Shown here: one piece after another, positions 25,741 through 38,607 of the stretch
Position numbering within the stretch: the first letter of the stretch is position 1
Layout: each line of letters opens with the position of its first letter
Source: JADGRF01 sp036382515
GTDB taxonomy: Bacteria; Myxococcota_A; Polyangia; Polyangiales; JAFGIB01
Reading direction: 5' to 3'
DNA length: 64,000 bases
Assembly (NCBI GenBank): GCA_036382515.1
Contig: DASVHQ010000009.1
Location: 86,384 to 150,383 of the forward strand
Notes under the pieces: model-generated
Seen by the model: only the letters and a program-made list of their open reading frames with translations
What the model was told of the DNA's origin: nothing
The model's database searches: none
Made by a program: the position numbers and the translations under genes

Positions 25741-27252
25741 ATGATGAGCCACGCGGGACTCAGCACCGATGATCCGTTGATTGGGTCCACGATTGCGGGC
25801 CGGTATCGCATCCAGGCGCGCGTCGGTTCGGGCGCGATGGGCGCAGTGTACCGCGCGGTGCAGTCCGGGCTCGGTCGGCCGGTAGCGCTCAAGGTGCTCA
25901 AGCGCGACCTCGCCTGGGGCGGCGACACGGTGCAGCGCTTTCGGCGTGAGGCCCAGGCGATGAGCGCGCTCAACCACCCGAACACCGTGCGCGTCTTCGA
26001 CTTCGGCGCGACCGACGAGGGGCTGCTCTACCTGGCGATGGAATTGCTCGAGGGCGAGCCCGTCACGGAGCGTCTCGCGCACGCGCGTGCACTGTCCGTG
26101 AAGGAGTCGGTGCTGCTCGCGCAACAGGTGCTGCGCTCGGTCGGCGAGGCACACGTGAAGGGCATCGTCCATCGCGATCTGAAGCCCGACAACATCTTCC
26201 TCGCGCGTGTGCAGGGCGAGGCGGCGCCGATCGTGAAGGTGCTCGACTTTGGCATCGCCAAGGCCGTGGAGGGCGAGCGCAAGATCGACCAGTTCGAGAC
26301 GCTCGACGGCACGGTGTTCGGCACGCCCCGCTACATGGCACCGGAGCAAGCCGCGGGCAAAGCCCTCGACCCGCGCACGGATCTCTACGCAGTCGGCATC
26401 ATCCTCTACGAATTCCTGGCAGGCCAACCGCCGTTCGTCGACACCGATGCCGTCGTGGTCATGGCCAAGCACATCCGCGAAGCACCCGTCCCGCTGTGCA
26501 AGGCCGCGCCGCAGCGAGGCATCCCCAGGAGCCTCGAGGCGGTGGTCAGCAAGGCGCTCGAGAAAGACGCCCACAAGCGTTTCCAGAGTGCAGACGAATT
26601 CGATCAGGCGCTTGCGCAGTGCCTGCCCGAGGTCGAGCGGCTGGAACGGAACGGCGGGCAGCCCTCGTTGCTCGATCGTGTCTCGCGCGTGTCGATGGTT
26701 CCACGTGACAATCGCGGCAAGGTCGTGCTCGCCGTGGCGGCCGCCGCAGTGCTGCTCGGGCTCGTCACGTACGCGCTGTGGCCACGGCCCAACGCGGGCG
26801 GCGTGTCACCTGTGGTCAGCGTGCAGGTGCCAGCCGCCAGCGAGCAGGCGCAGGCCGCGCAACCTGGCGCAGGCACGACGACCACGCTCGCCGCGAACAC
26901 CCCCGCAGCGGTCGAGCCGAAGCCAGCCGTCGTCACGCTGCAGACCGAGCCAAGCGGCGCGGAAGTCTGGCGCAACGGCATGCAACTGGGCGTGACTCCA
27001 CTCGAGATCGTCGTGCCGCCGGGCGAAACCACGAGCGTCAGCTTGCACAAGCCGGGCTACGTGGAACACACAGTCGAAGTGGGGCAGAGCCCGACCGCAC
27101 GCACGGTGGCGCTGACGCAGTTGCCAGCCGTCGACAAGCCTGCAACGCAGCCGGTGCGGCCACAGCGCGCACGGCACGGCAAGCCGCGCGCAGCGCAGGC
27201 CGGCAGCGCGGGCACGCACGCTGCCCCCGATTCACCCTACGAAAAGTTCTGA
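25741..27252 (+). CDS. Ser/Thr protein kinase with PEGA domain
   Basis: A 503-residue Hanks-type kinase. Kinase domain ~20-285: VGSGAMGAVYRA loop, VALKVLKRD lysine, HRDLKPDN catalytic loop, DFGIAKA, GTPRYMAPEQAAG, all active-site residues intact. One membrane helix lies near 328-347, followed by a Pro/Ala linker and a PEGA domain (~396-465, TLQTEPSGAEVWRNGMQLGVTPLEI) that would face the periplasm and may sense surface ligands. The Lys/Arg/Ala-rich tail is disordered. Its stop is eight bases before the mutS2 GTG, so cotranscription is likely. The ribosome site is weak. Confidence 0.92.
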   Translation: MMSHAGLSTDDPLIGSTIAGRYRIQARVGSGAMGAVYRAVQSGLGRPVALKVLKRDLAWGGDTVQRFRREAQAMSALNHPNTVRVFDFGATDEGLLYLAMELLEGEPVTERLAHARALSVKESVLLAQQVLRSVGEAHVKGIVHRDLKPDNIFLARVQGEAAPIVKVLDFGIAKAVEGERKIDQFETLDGTVFGTPRYMAPEQAAGKALDPRTDLYAVGIILYEFLAGQPPFVDTDAVVVMAKHIREAPVPLCKAAPQRGIPRSLEAVVSKALEKDAHKRFQSADEFDQALAQCLPEVERLERNGGQPSLLDRVSRVSMVPRDNRGKVVLAVAAAAVLLGLVTYALWPRPNAGGVSPVVSVQVPAASEQAQAAQPGAGTTTTLAANTPAAVEPKPAVVTLQTEPSGAEVWRNGMQLGVTPLEIVVPPGETTSVSLHKPGYVEHTVEVGQSPTARTVALTQLPAVDKPATQPVRPQRARHGKPRAAQAGSAGTHAAPDSPYEKF

Positions 27253-27260
27253 CCGCTCTC

Positions 27261-29648
27261 GTGACCCAAGCACCGTCCGGCGACTCGATCCCGCAGCGCA
27301 CGCTCGATCACCTGGAGTGGGCGCGCCTGCAAGACGCGGTGCTCGCACGCTGTCGCGGTGCCTCGGCGCGACGCGCGGGCCTGTCGTTCGCAGACGGCCT
27401 ACCGGCCACGCGCGCGTTGCTCGCGCAAACCGGCGAGGCAGCCAAGTTGCTCGCGGCGGGCGAAGCGCTGCCGCTCGACGATCTACGCGACTTGCAAGCG
27501 CAACTCGACCGAATCGAGCGCGGCGGCGTGCTCGATCCGGCAGCGCTCGCGGACGTGCGCGTCACGCTACAGAACGCGCGCACCCTGCGACGCTTTCTCG
27601 GCGCGCGCCGCAGCACGCTGCCCGCGCTGCAGGCGGCGGCGCCCCTCGACCCCTCGCTCGACGAGCTCGAGGCACAGCTCGGCCACGCCATCAGCGTCGA
27701 GGGCACGATGCTCGACGACGCGAGCGAAGAGCTGCGCCGTGTGCGTTCGGAGATCAACGCGCTACGCGAACGCATCGCCGGCCGCTTGCAGGACGTGATC
27801 GACAAGCACGCCGATCTACTCTCGGACCGCTACTACACGCTGCGCGACGGACGCTACGTGCTGCCCGTGCGCAGCGATGCACACGATCGCTTGCCGGGCA
27901 TCGTGCACGGTGCGAGCGCCAGTGGGGCCAGCGTGTTCGTCGAGCCGCGATCCGTCGTCGCCCACGGTAACCGCCTCAAAATGGCCGAGGCCGAGCGAGA
28001 GCGCGAAGAAGCGCGCATCCTCGCCGCGCTCAGTGAGCTGGTTCGCAACCGCTTACCCGAGCTGCGCGGAGCGGCCGCAGCGCTCGACTTGCTCGACCTG
28101 CGCAACGCGGCAGCGCAGTTCGGACGAGAGATCGGGGCTATCGTCCCAGAGCTCGCGCCCGGCCCACGCCTGCGCCTGCGCGCCGCGCGTCACCCGCTCT
28201 TGGCGCTGGCAGGCGTCACGGTCGTCGCCAACGACGTGGAGTTGGAGGCAGGGCGCGGCCTCGTGATCTCGGGGCCGAACGCCGGCGGCAAGACCGTGGT
28301 GCTCAAGACACTCGGGCTGTGCGCGCTGATGGTGCGCTGCGGGCTGCCGTTGCCGGTCGCCGAGGGCAGCAGCGTGGGCTACTTCGCGGCCGTGCACTGC
28401 GAACTCGGCGACGAGCAATCGACGGCCACCAACCTCTCCACCTTCTCCGCGCACGTGCGCAACCTCGCGCGGATCCTGGAGCGAGCGGACGCACACAGTC
28501 TGGTGCTGCTCGACGAGGTCGCCACCGGGACCGATCCGGTGGAAGGCGCAGCGCTGGCCTGCGCGGTGGTCGACGCGCTCTGCACGCAGGGCGCCGCGCT
28601 GGCCGTGACCACGCACTACGAGGCGCTGAAGGCGTTCGCGCTGCGCGATCCGCGCTTGCGCTCGGCCTCGGTTGGGCTGGATGCCGAGCGCATGGAGCCC
28701 ACGTTCCAGCTGCTGCTGGACGTGCCCGGGGCGTCCAGTGCGCTGCTGGTGGCGCGGCGCTTCGGCTTGCCCGCGCACGTCGTGGATCAGGCGCTCGAGC
28801 TTTTGCCCCAGCAAGCTCGAGACTTCGAGCAACTGGTCGCACAGCTCGCGCAAGCCGCGAACGCCTTGCGACAGGAGCGCGCTGCCGTGGCGGAGGAACG
28901 CACGGCGCTCACCCGCGAGCGCGCCGACTACGAAGGGCGCATGGCGCAGCTGCGCGAGCAGAGCAAGCACAGGCTCTCGAAGGAAGCCGACAAGCTGATG
29001 AGCGAGCTGCGACAGGCACGCGACGAGCTCGACCAAGCGCGCAAGGGCCTGCGCCAGGAAGACCGCAAGCCCCAGGAGCTGAGCGCGCTCCAGAAGCAGG
29101 TGGGCGAGATCGCCGGACGCGTGGGCGCGGGCTCGGAGCTCGCTGCAGCGCTCTCACTCGAGCCTTTGGAGGTGGTACGCGCACCGGCGAGCATCGAGCT
29201 CGGCGCGCGCGTGTACGTGCCGCGCTTGCGCTCCGAGGCGGTCGTGGTCGAGCTCGGGCAGAAGGGCAAAGTGCTCGTGGCCGTCGGAGCGATGAAGCTC
29301 TGGGTCGACGGCGCAGAGCTGCGTACGCCAGCGGCGAAACCGGCCGAGGCGCCTGCGCCGACACGCCTGCCACGCGTGCCGGAAGCGCCGATCGGTCGCT
29401 TCGCCGACAACACCCTGGACGTGCGTGGTCTGCGCGCCGACGACGCGGTGGCCATGCTGGGGGCGTTCATCGATCGCCTGTACGCAACGCCTGCGCGGGT
29501 TGGCTACGTGCTGCACGGCCATGGCACCGGCGCGCTACGCAACGTGGTACGCGAACACCTCAAGGTCGCGCAGCCGTACGTGCAAGACTGCCAGGCCGCC
29601 TCGGTCGAAGAAGGCGGCGACGCGGTCACAGTCTTCGTGCTGCGCTGA
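27261..29648 (+). CDS. mutS2: Endonuclease MutS2
   Basis: A 795-residue MutS2 family ATPase. Walker A is GPNAGGKTVVLKTLG (~residues 336-350), followed by the ELGDEQSTATNLSTFSAH segment and Walker B LVLLDEVATGTDP. A coiled coil of ~130 residues follows (rich in Glu, Arg, Gln, ~520-640), and the C-terminal Smr domain ends the protein (LDVRGLRADDAV, then HGHGTGALRNVV), whose nuclease motif HGxGxG is present. MutS2 acts on recombination intermediates and on collided ribosomes, not on mismatches. The GTG at 27261 gives the normal N-terminus (TLDHLEWARLQDAV). Confidence 0.95.
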   Translation: MTQAPSGDSIPQRTLDHLEWARLQDAVLARCRGASARRAGLSFADGLPATRALLAQTGEAAKLLAAGEALPLDDLRDLQAQLDRIERGGVLDPAALADVRVTLQNARTLRRFLGARRSTLPALQAAAPLDPSLDELEAQLGHAISVEGTMLDDASEELRRVRSEINALRERIAGRLQDVIDKHADLLSDRYYTLRDGRYVLPVRSDAHDRLPGIVHGASASGASVFVEPRSVVAHGNRLKMAEAEREREEARILAALSELVRNRLPELRGAAAALDLLDLRNAAAQFGREIGAIVPELAPGPRLRLRAARHPLLALAGVTVVANDVELEAGRGLVISGPNAGGKTVVLKTLGLCALMVRCGLPLPVAEGSSVGYFAAVHCELGDEQSTATNLSTFSAHVRNLARILERADAHSLVLLDEVATGTDPVEGAALACAVVDALCTQGAALAVTTHYEALKAFALRDPRLRSASVGLDAERMEPTFQLLLDVPGASSALLVARRFGLPAHVVDQALELLPQQARDFEQLVAQLAQAANALRQERAAVAEERTALTRERADYEGRMAQLREQSKHRLSKEADKLMSELRQARDELDQARKGLRQEDRKPQELSALQKQVGEIAGRVGAGSELAAALSLEPLEVVRAPASIELGARVYVPRLRSEAVVVELGQKGKVLVAVGAMKLWVDGAELRTPAAKPAEAPAPTRLPRVPEAPIGRFADNTLDVRGLRADDAVAMLGAFIDRLYATPARVGYVLHGHGTGALRNVVREHLKVAQPYVQDCQAASVEEGGDAVTVFVLR

Positions 29649-29652
29649 GTGA

Positions 29653-31356
<1,704 letters not shown>

Positions 31357-31469
31357 CGGAAAATGAACTGCTGCACAGTACCAAACGCCCCACACTTGGG
31401 GCAACGCCCAGCGGCCCCGTTCGCTCGGCTGGCGGAGTGTACCAAGCGGATAGGGACTGCGGTGGCCGT

Positions 31470-31498
31470 TTGCGTCGTCCGAATCGCTTTGGTAGCGT
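31470..31498 (+). promoter_or_regulatory. mutL promoter, leaderless layout
   Basis: TTGCGT (31470-31475), 17 bases, TAGCGT (31493-31498), then six bases to the GTG start of mutL at 31505. Confidence 0.45.
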
Positions 31499-31504
31499 GC
31501 CTCC

Positions 31505-33349
31505 GTGTCTGCGCGAATCCGCATCCTCGACGCGGCACTCGCCGATCAGATCGCCGCGGGCGAAGTGGTCGAGCGCCCTGCAAGTGTCGTCAAGGAGCTG
31601 GTCGAGAACGCCGTGGACGCGGGCGCGAGGAGCGTGGTGGTCGAGATTGACAACGGCGGCCAGACGCTGATCCGTGTCACCGACGACGGCAGCGGCATGC
31701 CGCCAGCGGACGCCGCCCTGTGCGTGCAGCGCCACGCCACGAGCAAGCTCACCTCGAGCGACGACCTCTTCGCGATCCGCACACTCGGTTTCCGGGGCGA
31801 AGCCCTGCCCTCGATCGCGTCGGTGTCCCGCTTCTGCCTCACCACACGGCCCCATGCCGCCCACAGCGGCACGCGCGTGCAGGTCGAGGGCGGCGCGCCG
31901 GCGCAGATCGGCGAGCACGGTGGAGCACCGGGCACCAGCGTCGAGGTTCGTGATCTGTTTTACAACGTGCCCGCGCGGCTGAAGTTCCTGAAATCGAAAG
32001 CCACGGAGAGCGCGCAGGTCGGCAGCGTGTGCCTGCGGGCTGGACTCTCGCACCCCGAGCTGGCGCTGCGGCTGGTTCGCGACGGGCGAGCTTCGCTGGA
32101 TATGCTGCGGGCTGCCTCCGTGAGCGAGCGCGTGAAAGGCGCTTTCCCGGACGACCCGCTGATTACGTACGAGGGCTCCTTCGAGGGTGTGAGCGTGCTC
32201 GCAGCGCTGTGCGCGCCGGAGAAGGCGCGCTCGGGCGCGCAGCACCTGCACCTGTTCGTGAATCGCCGGCCGATACGCGACACGGCCCTGGCGCGCGCAG
32301 TGGCTTACGCATACGGCAGTGTGTTGCCGCCGGGCCGCTTCCCGGCGGGCGTGGTGTACCTGCAACTCGACCCGGCGGAGGTCGACGTGAACGTGCACCC
32401 GCAGAAGCTCGAGGTGCGCTTCGCGCGCGGCCGCGCGATCATGGACGGCTTGACGCGCTGGCTCGCCAGGCAGCTCGGCACCTCCGCCTGGAGCGGGCCG
32501 ACCGCGCGCACGCCCGACTACTGGAGCCAGCGGCTGGGTACGATGCTGCAACCCGGCGAGCGCGGCGGGCCGCAAGCCGCGAGACTGGGCCTGAGCGGGC
32601 ACAGCGGCGCTGCGAGCAGCGCGTCGGCGGCAGCGGGACCAGATCCGTGGGGGCTGTCCGGTGGCGCGGCAGCCGATGCGGGCTCGCCGATCGCCCTCGC
32701 CGACCGAGTCGCCGACGGCACGCCCGGTCTGCAGCGGTCAACGGCGCCGATCTTGCCCGGCAGCCCTGGCTTCTTCGGCTCGCTGCGCGTGCTTGGCCAA
32801 GCCCGGCGCATGTTCCTGCTCTGCGAAGACGAGTCCGGGATCCACATCCTGGATCAGCACGCGGCCGATGAGCGCGTCCGCTACGATCGGCTACGCAGCG
32901 CGTACCAGAAGCGCAGCATCAAGACGCAACGCCTGCTCTTCCCGGAACGCGTCGAGTGCAGCGAGCTCGAAGCGCAGAGCGTGGATGAGCACCACGACGA
33001 GCTGGCGCAAGCGGGCATGGAATGCACGCGCATCGGGGCGACCACGGTTGCCGTGGCCGCGATCCCCGCGCTCTTGCACCGCGCACCGCCCGCACGACTG
33101 CTGCGCGACATCCTGGCCGAGCTCGGCCACAGCGGGGAGCGCTCGTTCGGGGACGCGCTCGACATGGCGCTCGCGACCATGGCCTGTCACGGAGCCATCC
33201 GAGCCGGCGACGCGCTGTCTACCGAGGAGATCGGCGCGCTCTTGCGCTCGCTCGACGAAGTGAAAGACTTCCAGGGTCACTGCCCACACGGGCGGCCCGT
33301 CGTGAGCAGCCTGGCGTTCGCCGAGCTCGAACGACGACTTGGTCGCTGA
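31505..33349 (+). CDS. mutL: DNA mismatch repair protein MutL
   Basis: A 614-residue MutL. N-terminal GHKL ATPase: DQIAAGEVVERPASVVKELVEN, DDGSGMP and TLGFRGEALPSI. The C-terminal region has DQHAADERVRYDRL, close to the endonuclease motif DQHA-x2-E-x4-E with the last Glu replaced by Asp, together with ACHGAIRAG and CPHGRPVVS. These fit the nicking-competent MutL class of bacteria without MutH. The middle (~330-430) is a Gly/Ser/Ala-rich linker. GTG start with no Shine-Dalgarno. The neighbouring miaA is a classic partner (mutL-miaA). Confidence 0.96.
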   Translation: MSARIRILDAALADQIAAGEVVERPASVVKELVENAVDAGARSVVVEIDNGGQTLIRVTDDGSGMPPADAALCVQRHATSKLTSSDDLFAIRTLGFRGEALPSIASVSRFCLTTRPHAAHSGTRVQVEGGAPAQIGEHGGAPGTSVEVRDLFYNVPARLKFLKSKATESAQVGSVCLRAGLSHPELALRLVRDGRASLDMLRAASVSERVKGAFPDDPLITYEGSFEGVSVLAALCAPEKARSGAQHLHLFVNRRPIRDTALARAVAYAYGSVLPPGRFPAGVVYLQLDPAEVDVNVHPQKLEVRFARGRAIMDGLTRWLARQLGTSAWSGPTARTPDYWSQRLGTMLQPGERGGPQAARLGLSGHSGAASSASAAAGPDPWGLSGGAAADAGSPIALADRVADGTPGLQRSTAPILPGSPGFFGSLRVLGQARRMFLLCEDESGIHILDQHAADERVRYDRLRSAYQKRSIKTQRLLFPERVECSELEAQSVDEHHDELAQAGMECTRIGATTVAVAAIPALLHRAPPARLLRDILAELGHSGERSFGDALDMALATMACHGAIRAGDALSTEEIGALLRSLDEVKDFQGHCPHGRPVVSSLAFAELERRLGR

Positions 33350-33362
33350 GCCGCACCGGAGC

Positions 33363-34295
33363 ATGCAGGCTCATCGAATACTCGTGCTCACCGGACCCAC
33401 CGGCGTCGGCAAGACGCAGGTCGCGATCGAGCTGGCGCAGCGGCTGCGCGGCGAGCTGATTGGCGCCGACAGCGTGCAGATCTATCGCGGCTTTGACATC
33501 GGCTCGTCCAAGCCGACCGCGACGGAGCTCGGCGAGCTGCGTCATCACCTCATCGACGTCGCCGAACCGGACGAGGAGTTCGATGCAGCGCGCTACGCCG
33601 CGTGCGCCGATCGCGCCATCGAAGAGGTGAGCGAACGCGGGAACGTCCCGGTCATCGTGGGGGGCACCGGCCTGTGGCTGCGCGCGCTGCTGCGCGGCCT
33701 CGTGCCCGCGCCAGCGGTGGACCGGGCACTGCGTGCCGAGCTCGAACAGCAGTGGCTAGCGCTCGGCGCACTCGCGATGCACGCCGAGCTGGCGCGCGTC
33801 GATCCCATCAGCGCCGCAAGGATCCACGTCAACGACCAGCTGCGCGTGGTGCGAGCGCTCGAGGTGCAGCGCCAGACCGGCCAGGCGCTGGGTGAGTTGC
33901 AACGCGCCCATGCGCTCGGCGCGCCGCGCTACCGGGCGCATACCATCGTGCTGGACCTGCCGCTCGCCGCCTACGCCGAGCGCGTGCGCGCGCGGACTCG
34001 GACGATGCTGGCGCAAGGGTTTGCCGCGGAAGTCGCAGCGCTGCTGCAACGACACGGCGCGCAGGTGCGAGCACTGCGCTCGGTCGGCTACGCACAGATG
34101 GTGGAGCACCTGCAGTCCGGGACGCCGATCGCCGAGACCGAGGCACGCATCCACCGCGCGACGCTCGTGTACGCGCGTCGGCAACGCACGTGGTGGAACA
34201 GCGCTCCAGCGGTCGACGCACGACTGACGCCGGAAGCTGCATTGCGCGAGGAACACATCGAAGCGTTGCAGGCACACTTCGCCGCGCCGCCCTGA
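33363..34295 (+). CDS. miaA: tRNA dimethylallyltransferase
   Basis: Prenylates A37 of UNN-reading tRNAs. The 310-residue product has the P-loop GPTGVGKTQVAIELAQR, GADSVQIYRGFDIGSSKPT, HHLIDVAEPDEEFDAARYAA and VGGTGLWLRALLRGL, and a C-terminal YARRQRTWW tRNA-contact segment. The ATG at 33363 follows CCGGAGC and gives the usual N-terminus, and an upstream in-frame start at 33339 overlaps mutL. It lies 13 bases after mutL and is surely cotranscribed with it. Confidence 0.96.
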   Translation: MQAHRILVLTGPTGVGKTQVAIELAQRLRGELIGADSVQIYRGFDIGSSKPTATELGELRHHLIDVAEPDEEFDAARYAACADRAIEEVSERGNVPVIVGGTGLWLRALLRGLVPAPAVDRALRAELEQQWLALGALAMHAELARVDPISAARIHVNDQLRVVRALEVQRQTGQALGELQRAHALGAPRYRAHTIVLDLPLAAYAERVRARTRTMLAQGFAAEVAALLQRHGAQVRALRSVGYAQMVEHLQSGTPIAETEARIHRATLVYARRQRTWWNSAPAVDARLTPEAALREEHIEALQAHFAAPP

Positions 34296-34342
34296 CCCTC
34301 CAGCCGTGCATCGTTCGCTGGCCGCCGCCGTGGCTCGGCCAG

Positions 34343-35998
<1,656 letters not shown>

Positions 35999-36018
35999 CG
36001 GACCGGTCGCGCCAAGTC

Positions 36019-36047
36019 TTGAATCGAAGCTGCCCCGCGGCTAAGGT
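36019..36047 (+). promoter_or_regulatory. gcvT promoter, leaderless layout
   Basis: TTGAAT (36019-36024), a 17-base spacer, TAAGGT (36042-36047), then eight bases to the GTG of gcvT at 36056. No Shine-Dalgarno is present. Confidence 0.5.
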
Positions 36048-36055
36048 CCCGCCCG

Positions 36056-37156
36056 GTGTCGGAAGCTCTCAAACGTACGCCGCTCTATCCGAAACACGTT
36101 GCCCTGGGGGCGCGCATGGTGCCCTTCGCCGGCTGGGAAATGCCGGTGCAGTACAAGGGCGTGACGCAAGAACACGAGGCCGTGCGCAAGGCGGTCGGTC
36201 TGTTCGACGTCTCGCACATGGGCGAGCTGTTCTTCGACGGCCCCGGCGCAGGCGCCTGCATCGACAGCCTGGTGAGCAACGACATCGGCAAGCTCGCCGT
36301 GGGTCGCGCCATCTACACGGTCGCATGCAACGAGCGCGGCACCATCCTCGACGACCTGATCGTCTACCGGCTAGCCGACACGCACTTCATGATCGTGTGC
36401 AACGCCAGCAATCGCGACAAGATGGCGGCACACTTCGCAGCGCAAGTGCGCGGTCGTTGCAACTACCGCGACGGCTCGGATGACACCGCGCTGCTCGCGC
36501 TCCAAGGCCCCAAGGCTGCAGCCGTGGTGCGCGACCTCCAGGCCGACCCAAAGCTGGTCGATCTCCCGCGCTTCGGCGTGGTGCAGACCACGCTCGCAGG
36601 CATCGAGCTGACCGCAGCGCGCACCGGTTACACCGGCGAAGACGGCTACGAGCTCTTCTGCCGCAACGCTGACGCCGTGCGCCTCTGGGATGCGCTCGTG
36701 TCGGCCGGCGCCAAGCACGGGCTCGAACCCATCGGTCTGGGCGCGCGCGACACGCTGCGCCTGGAATGCCGCATGTCGCTGTATGGCCACGAGATCGACG
36801 AGACCACCAATCCGCTCGAAGCCGGCCTCGGCTGGGCGGTGAAGCTCAACAAAGGTGAGTTCCTGGGTCGCGCGGCTTTGCTCGCCGCCAAAGCCCAACC
36901 CGCCACGCGCAAGCTCGTCGGCTTCGAGATGACCGGCCGCGGCATCGCGCGTCAGGGCTACCCGATCGTCGACGCCAGCGGCAAGGCCGTGGGCCAGGTG
37001 ACCAGCGGCTCACCCGGGCTGACGATCGGCAAGAACGTCGGCCTCGGCTACGTGCCGCCCGCGCTCTCGGCGATCGGCACTGCGATCGGCATCGAGATTC
37101 GTGGCAAAGTGATCGAAGCGAAAGTCTGCGCGACGCCTTTCTACAAGCGCGCCTGA
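36056..37156 (+). CDS. gcvT: Glycine cleavage system T protein (aminomethyltransferase)
   Basis: Transfers the methylene group from the lipoyl arm of GcvH to tetrahydrofolate, releasing ammonia. The 366-residue product has the typical LYPKHVALGARMVPFAGWEMPVQY start, GLFDVSHMGE, the folate-contact aspartate region GTILDDLIVYR, and TGYTGEDGYELF, ending with the barrel domain. GTG start. gcvH follows after 55 bases. The P protein gene, usually next, is absent here. Confidence 0.96.
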   Translation: MSEALKRTPLYPKHVALGARMVPFAGWEMPVQYKGVTQEHEAVRKAVGLFDVSHMGELFFDGPGAGACIDSLVSNDIGKLAVGRAIYTVACNERGTILDDLIVYRLADTHFMIVCNASNRDKMAAHFAAQVRGRCNYRDGSDDTALLALQGPKAAAVVRDLQADPKLVDLPRFGVVQTTLAGIELTAARTGYTGEDGYELFCRNADAVRLWDALVSAGAKHGLEPIGLGARDTLRLECRMSLYGHEIDETTNPLEAGLGWAVKLNKGEFLGRAALLAAKAQPATRKLVGFEMTGRGIARQGYPIVDASGKAVGQVTSGSPGLTIGKNVGLGYVPPALSAIGTAIGIEIRGKVIEAKVCATPFYKRA

Positions 37157-37211
37157 GCAGATCACACCGGCTCTGCGCAAACGGCCTCCGACGAAACAGG
37201 ACGGGAGCACC

Positions 37212-37604
37212 ATGGCGAACTATCCAGCCGATCTGAAGTACACCAAGGACCACGAGTGGGCGCGGCGCGAGGGCGACCTCGTGCGCGTGGGCATCACGCA
37301 GTTCGCAGTCGACCAACTCGGCGACGTCACGTTGGTGGACCTGCCCAAGCCAGGCACCAAGCTCACCACGGCCGCGCACTTCGGCGACATCGAGTCGGTC
37401 AAGGCTGTGAGCGAGCTGTTCGCGCCCGTCGGCGGTGACGTCGTCGAGGTCAACGCGACGCTCGAAAACAAGCCCGAGCTGGTGAACGAGTCGCCCTACG
37501 AAAAGGGCTGGATGCTGCTCGTGAAGCTCTCGCAGCCCGCCGAGCTCGACAAGTTGATGGACACCGCGGCGTACACGGCGTTCCTCGGCACGCTCGATCA
37601 CTGA
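37212..37604 (+). CDS. gcvH: Glycine cleavage system H protein
   Basis: Lipoyl carrier of the glycine cleavage system. The 130-residue product has KYTKDHEWARREGD at the start and the lipoylation site GDIESVKAVSEL with Lys 64. Family length. ATG preceded by GGGAG at normal distance, in contrast to the GTG start without ribosome site of gcvT, as expected for an operon-internal gene. It lies 16 bases before the flippase-like gene. Confidence 0.97.
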   Translation: MANYPADLKYTKDHEWARREGDLVRVGITQFAVDQLGDVTLVDLPKPGTKLTTAAHFGDIESVKAVSELFAPVGGDVVEVNATLENKPELVNESPYEKGWMLLVKLSQPAELDKLMDTAAYTAFLGTLDH

Positions 37605-37620
37605 GCGATTGCACCAGGCC

Positions 37621-38604
37621 ATGTCCAGCGAGCCTACGCGCGACGATGAAAGCCGCGCACGGCTGCGCAAGCGCATCTGGATCAGCGTGCAGGTCACGCT
37701 GACGCTGGGCGTATTCGCACTGCTGATCGCGAAGACCGACATCGCGAGCCTCGTGCACGCGTTCCACAAGGCACCGCTGTGGCGGATCCCGGCTGCGATC
37801 GCGACGCTGATCGTGCTGCTGTCCAGCGCATCGATCCGCTGGCGGCTCCTGCTCGGCGCCTACGGAGCCGCGGCCCCACCACCGCTGCGGCATCTGTTGC
37901 GGCTGCAGCTGATCGGCCTGTTCTACAACATGCTGCCCGGCGCGGTCGGCGGCGACGTGGTGAGAGGCCTCGTCACGCGCAACGCCTTCGGCGAGCGTGG
38001 CCTGGGCGCGGGCCTCGCGGTGGTGCTGATCGAGCGCATCTTCGGCCTTTTGGGCCTGGTGATGCTGGTCACCACGGTGCTCGGACTGCACCCCATCGCC
38101 AACCTGCAGCTGCCACGGGTGGCGCTCGCGCTCGGCGTGCTTGCCGGCGTGGGCGCGCTGGTCGCAGTCGCGGCTGCACGGCGCCTGTCCGAAGTCATGC
38201 CGCGCAAGCTCGGCATGCTCGCCGCCAGTCTGCCCGAGCTCGCCAGCTTCCCGCTGCTGGCGGCGGCGCTCGCCATGTCGGTGGTGAACCAAACCCTGGT
38301 CGGCGTGATCGGCCATCTGCTGATCTCACCACTGGCCCCGAACGTCGAGCTGCTCGACTCGCTCGTGCTCTCGCCGCTGTCGTTCGCCACGATCTTCGTG
38401 CCCATCACCGTGGCCGGTGCCGGCGCGCGCGACGGTGCCATGGTCTGGCTCTACGGGCTGCTCGGTGTGCCGCGCGAGAGCGCGCTGCTGGCGTCGTTGC
38501 AGATCCTCTTTTGCTATGTGCTGGTCGCCTCGTTCGGAGGCCTGCTCGGTGTGCTCAGCCCGCTCGACGCAGGCCTCGCGCACTCCGACGCCAAAGCCGC
38601 TTGA
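37621..38604 (+). CDS. Lysylphosphatidylglycerol synthase TM region/UPF0104-type membrane protein
   Basis: A ~327-residue integral membrane protein with about eight hydrophobic helices. Motifs LFYNMLPGAVGGDVVRG and LIERIFGLLGLV mark the AglD2/UPF0104 (MprF N-terminal flippase-like) family. Members move or flip lipids or glycolipids, and no synthetase domain is attached here. It follows gcvH by 16 bases, a link without evident metabolic logic. The ATG at 37621 is preferred over a start four codons upstream. Confidence 0.82.
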   Translation: MSSEPTRDDESRARLRKRIWISVQVTLTLGVFALLIAKTDIASLVHAFHKAPLWRIPAAIATLIVLLSSASIRWRLLLGAYGAAAPPPLRHLLRLQLIGLFYNMLPGAVGGDVVRGLVTRNAFGERGLGAGLAVVLIERIFGLLGLVMLVTTVLGLHPIANLQLPRVALALGVLAGVGALVAVAAARRLSEVMPRKLGMLAASLPELASFPLLAAALAMSVVNQTLVGVIGHLLISPLAPNVELLDSLVLSPLSFATIFVPITVAGAGARDGAMVWLYGLLGVPRESALLASLQILFCYVLVASFGGLLGVLSPLDAGLAHSDAKAA

Positions 38605-38607
38605 CCC

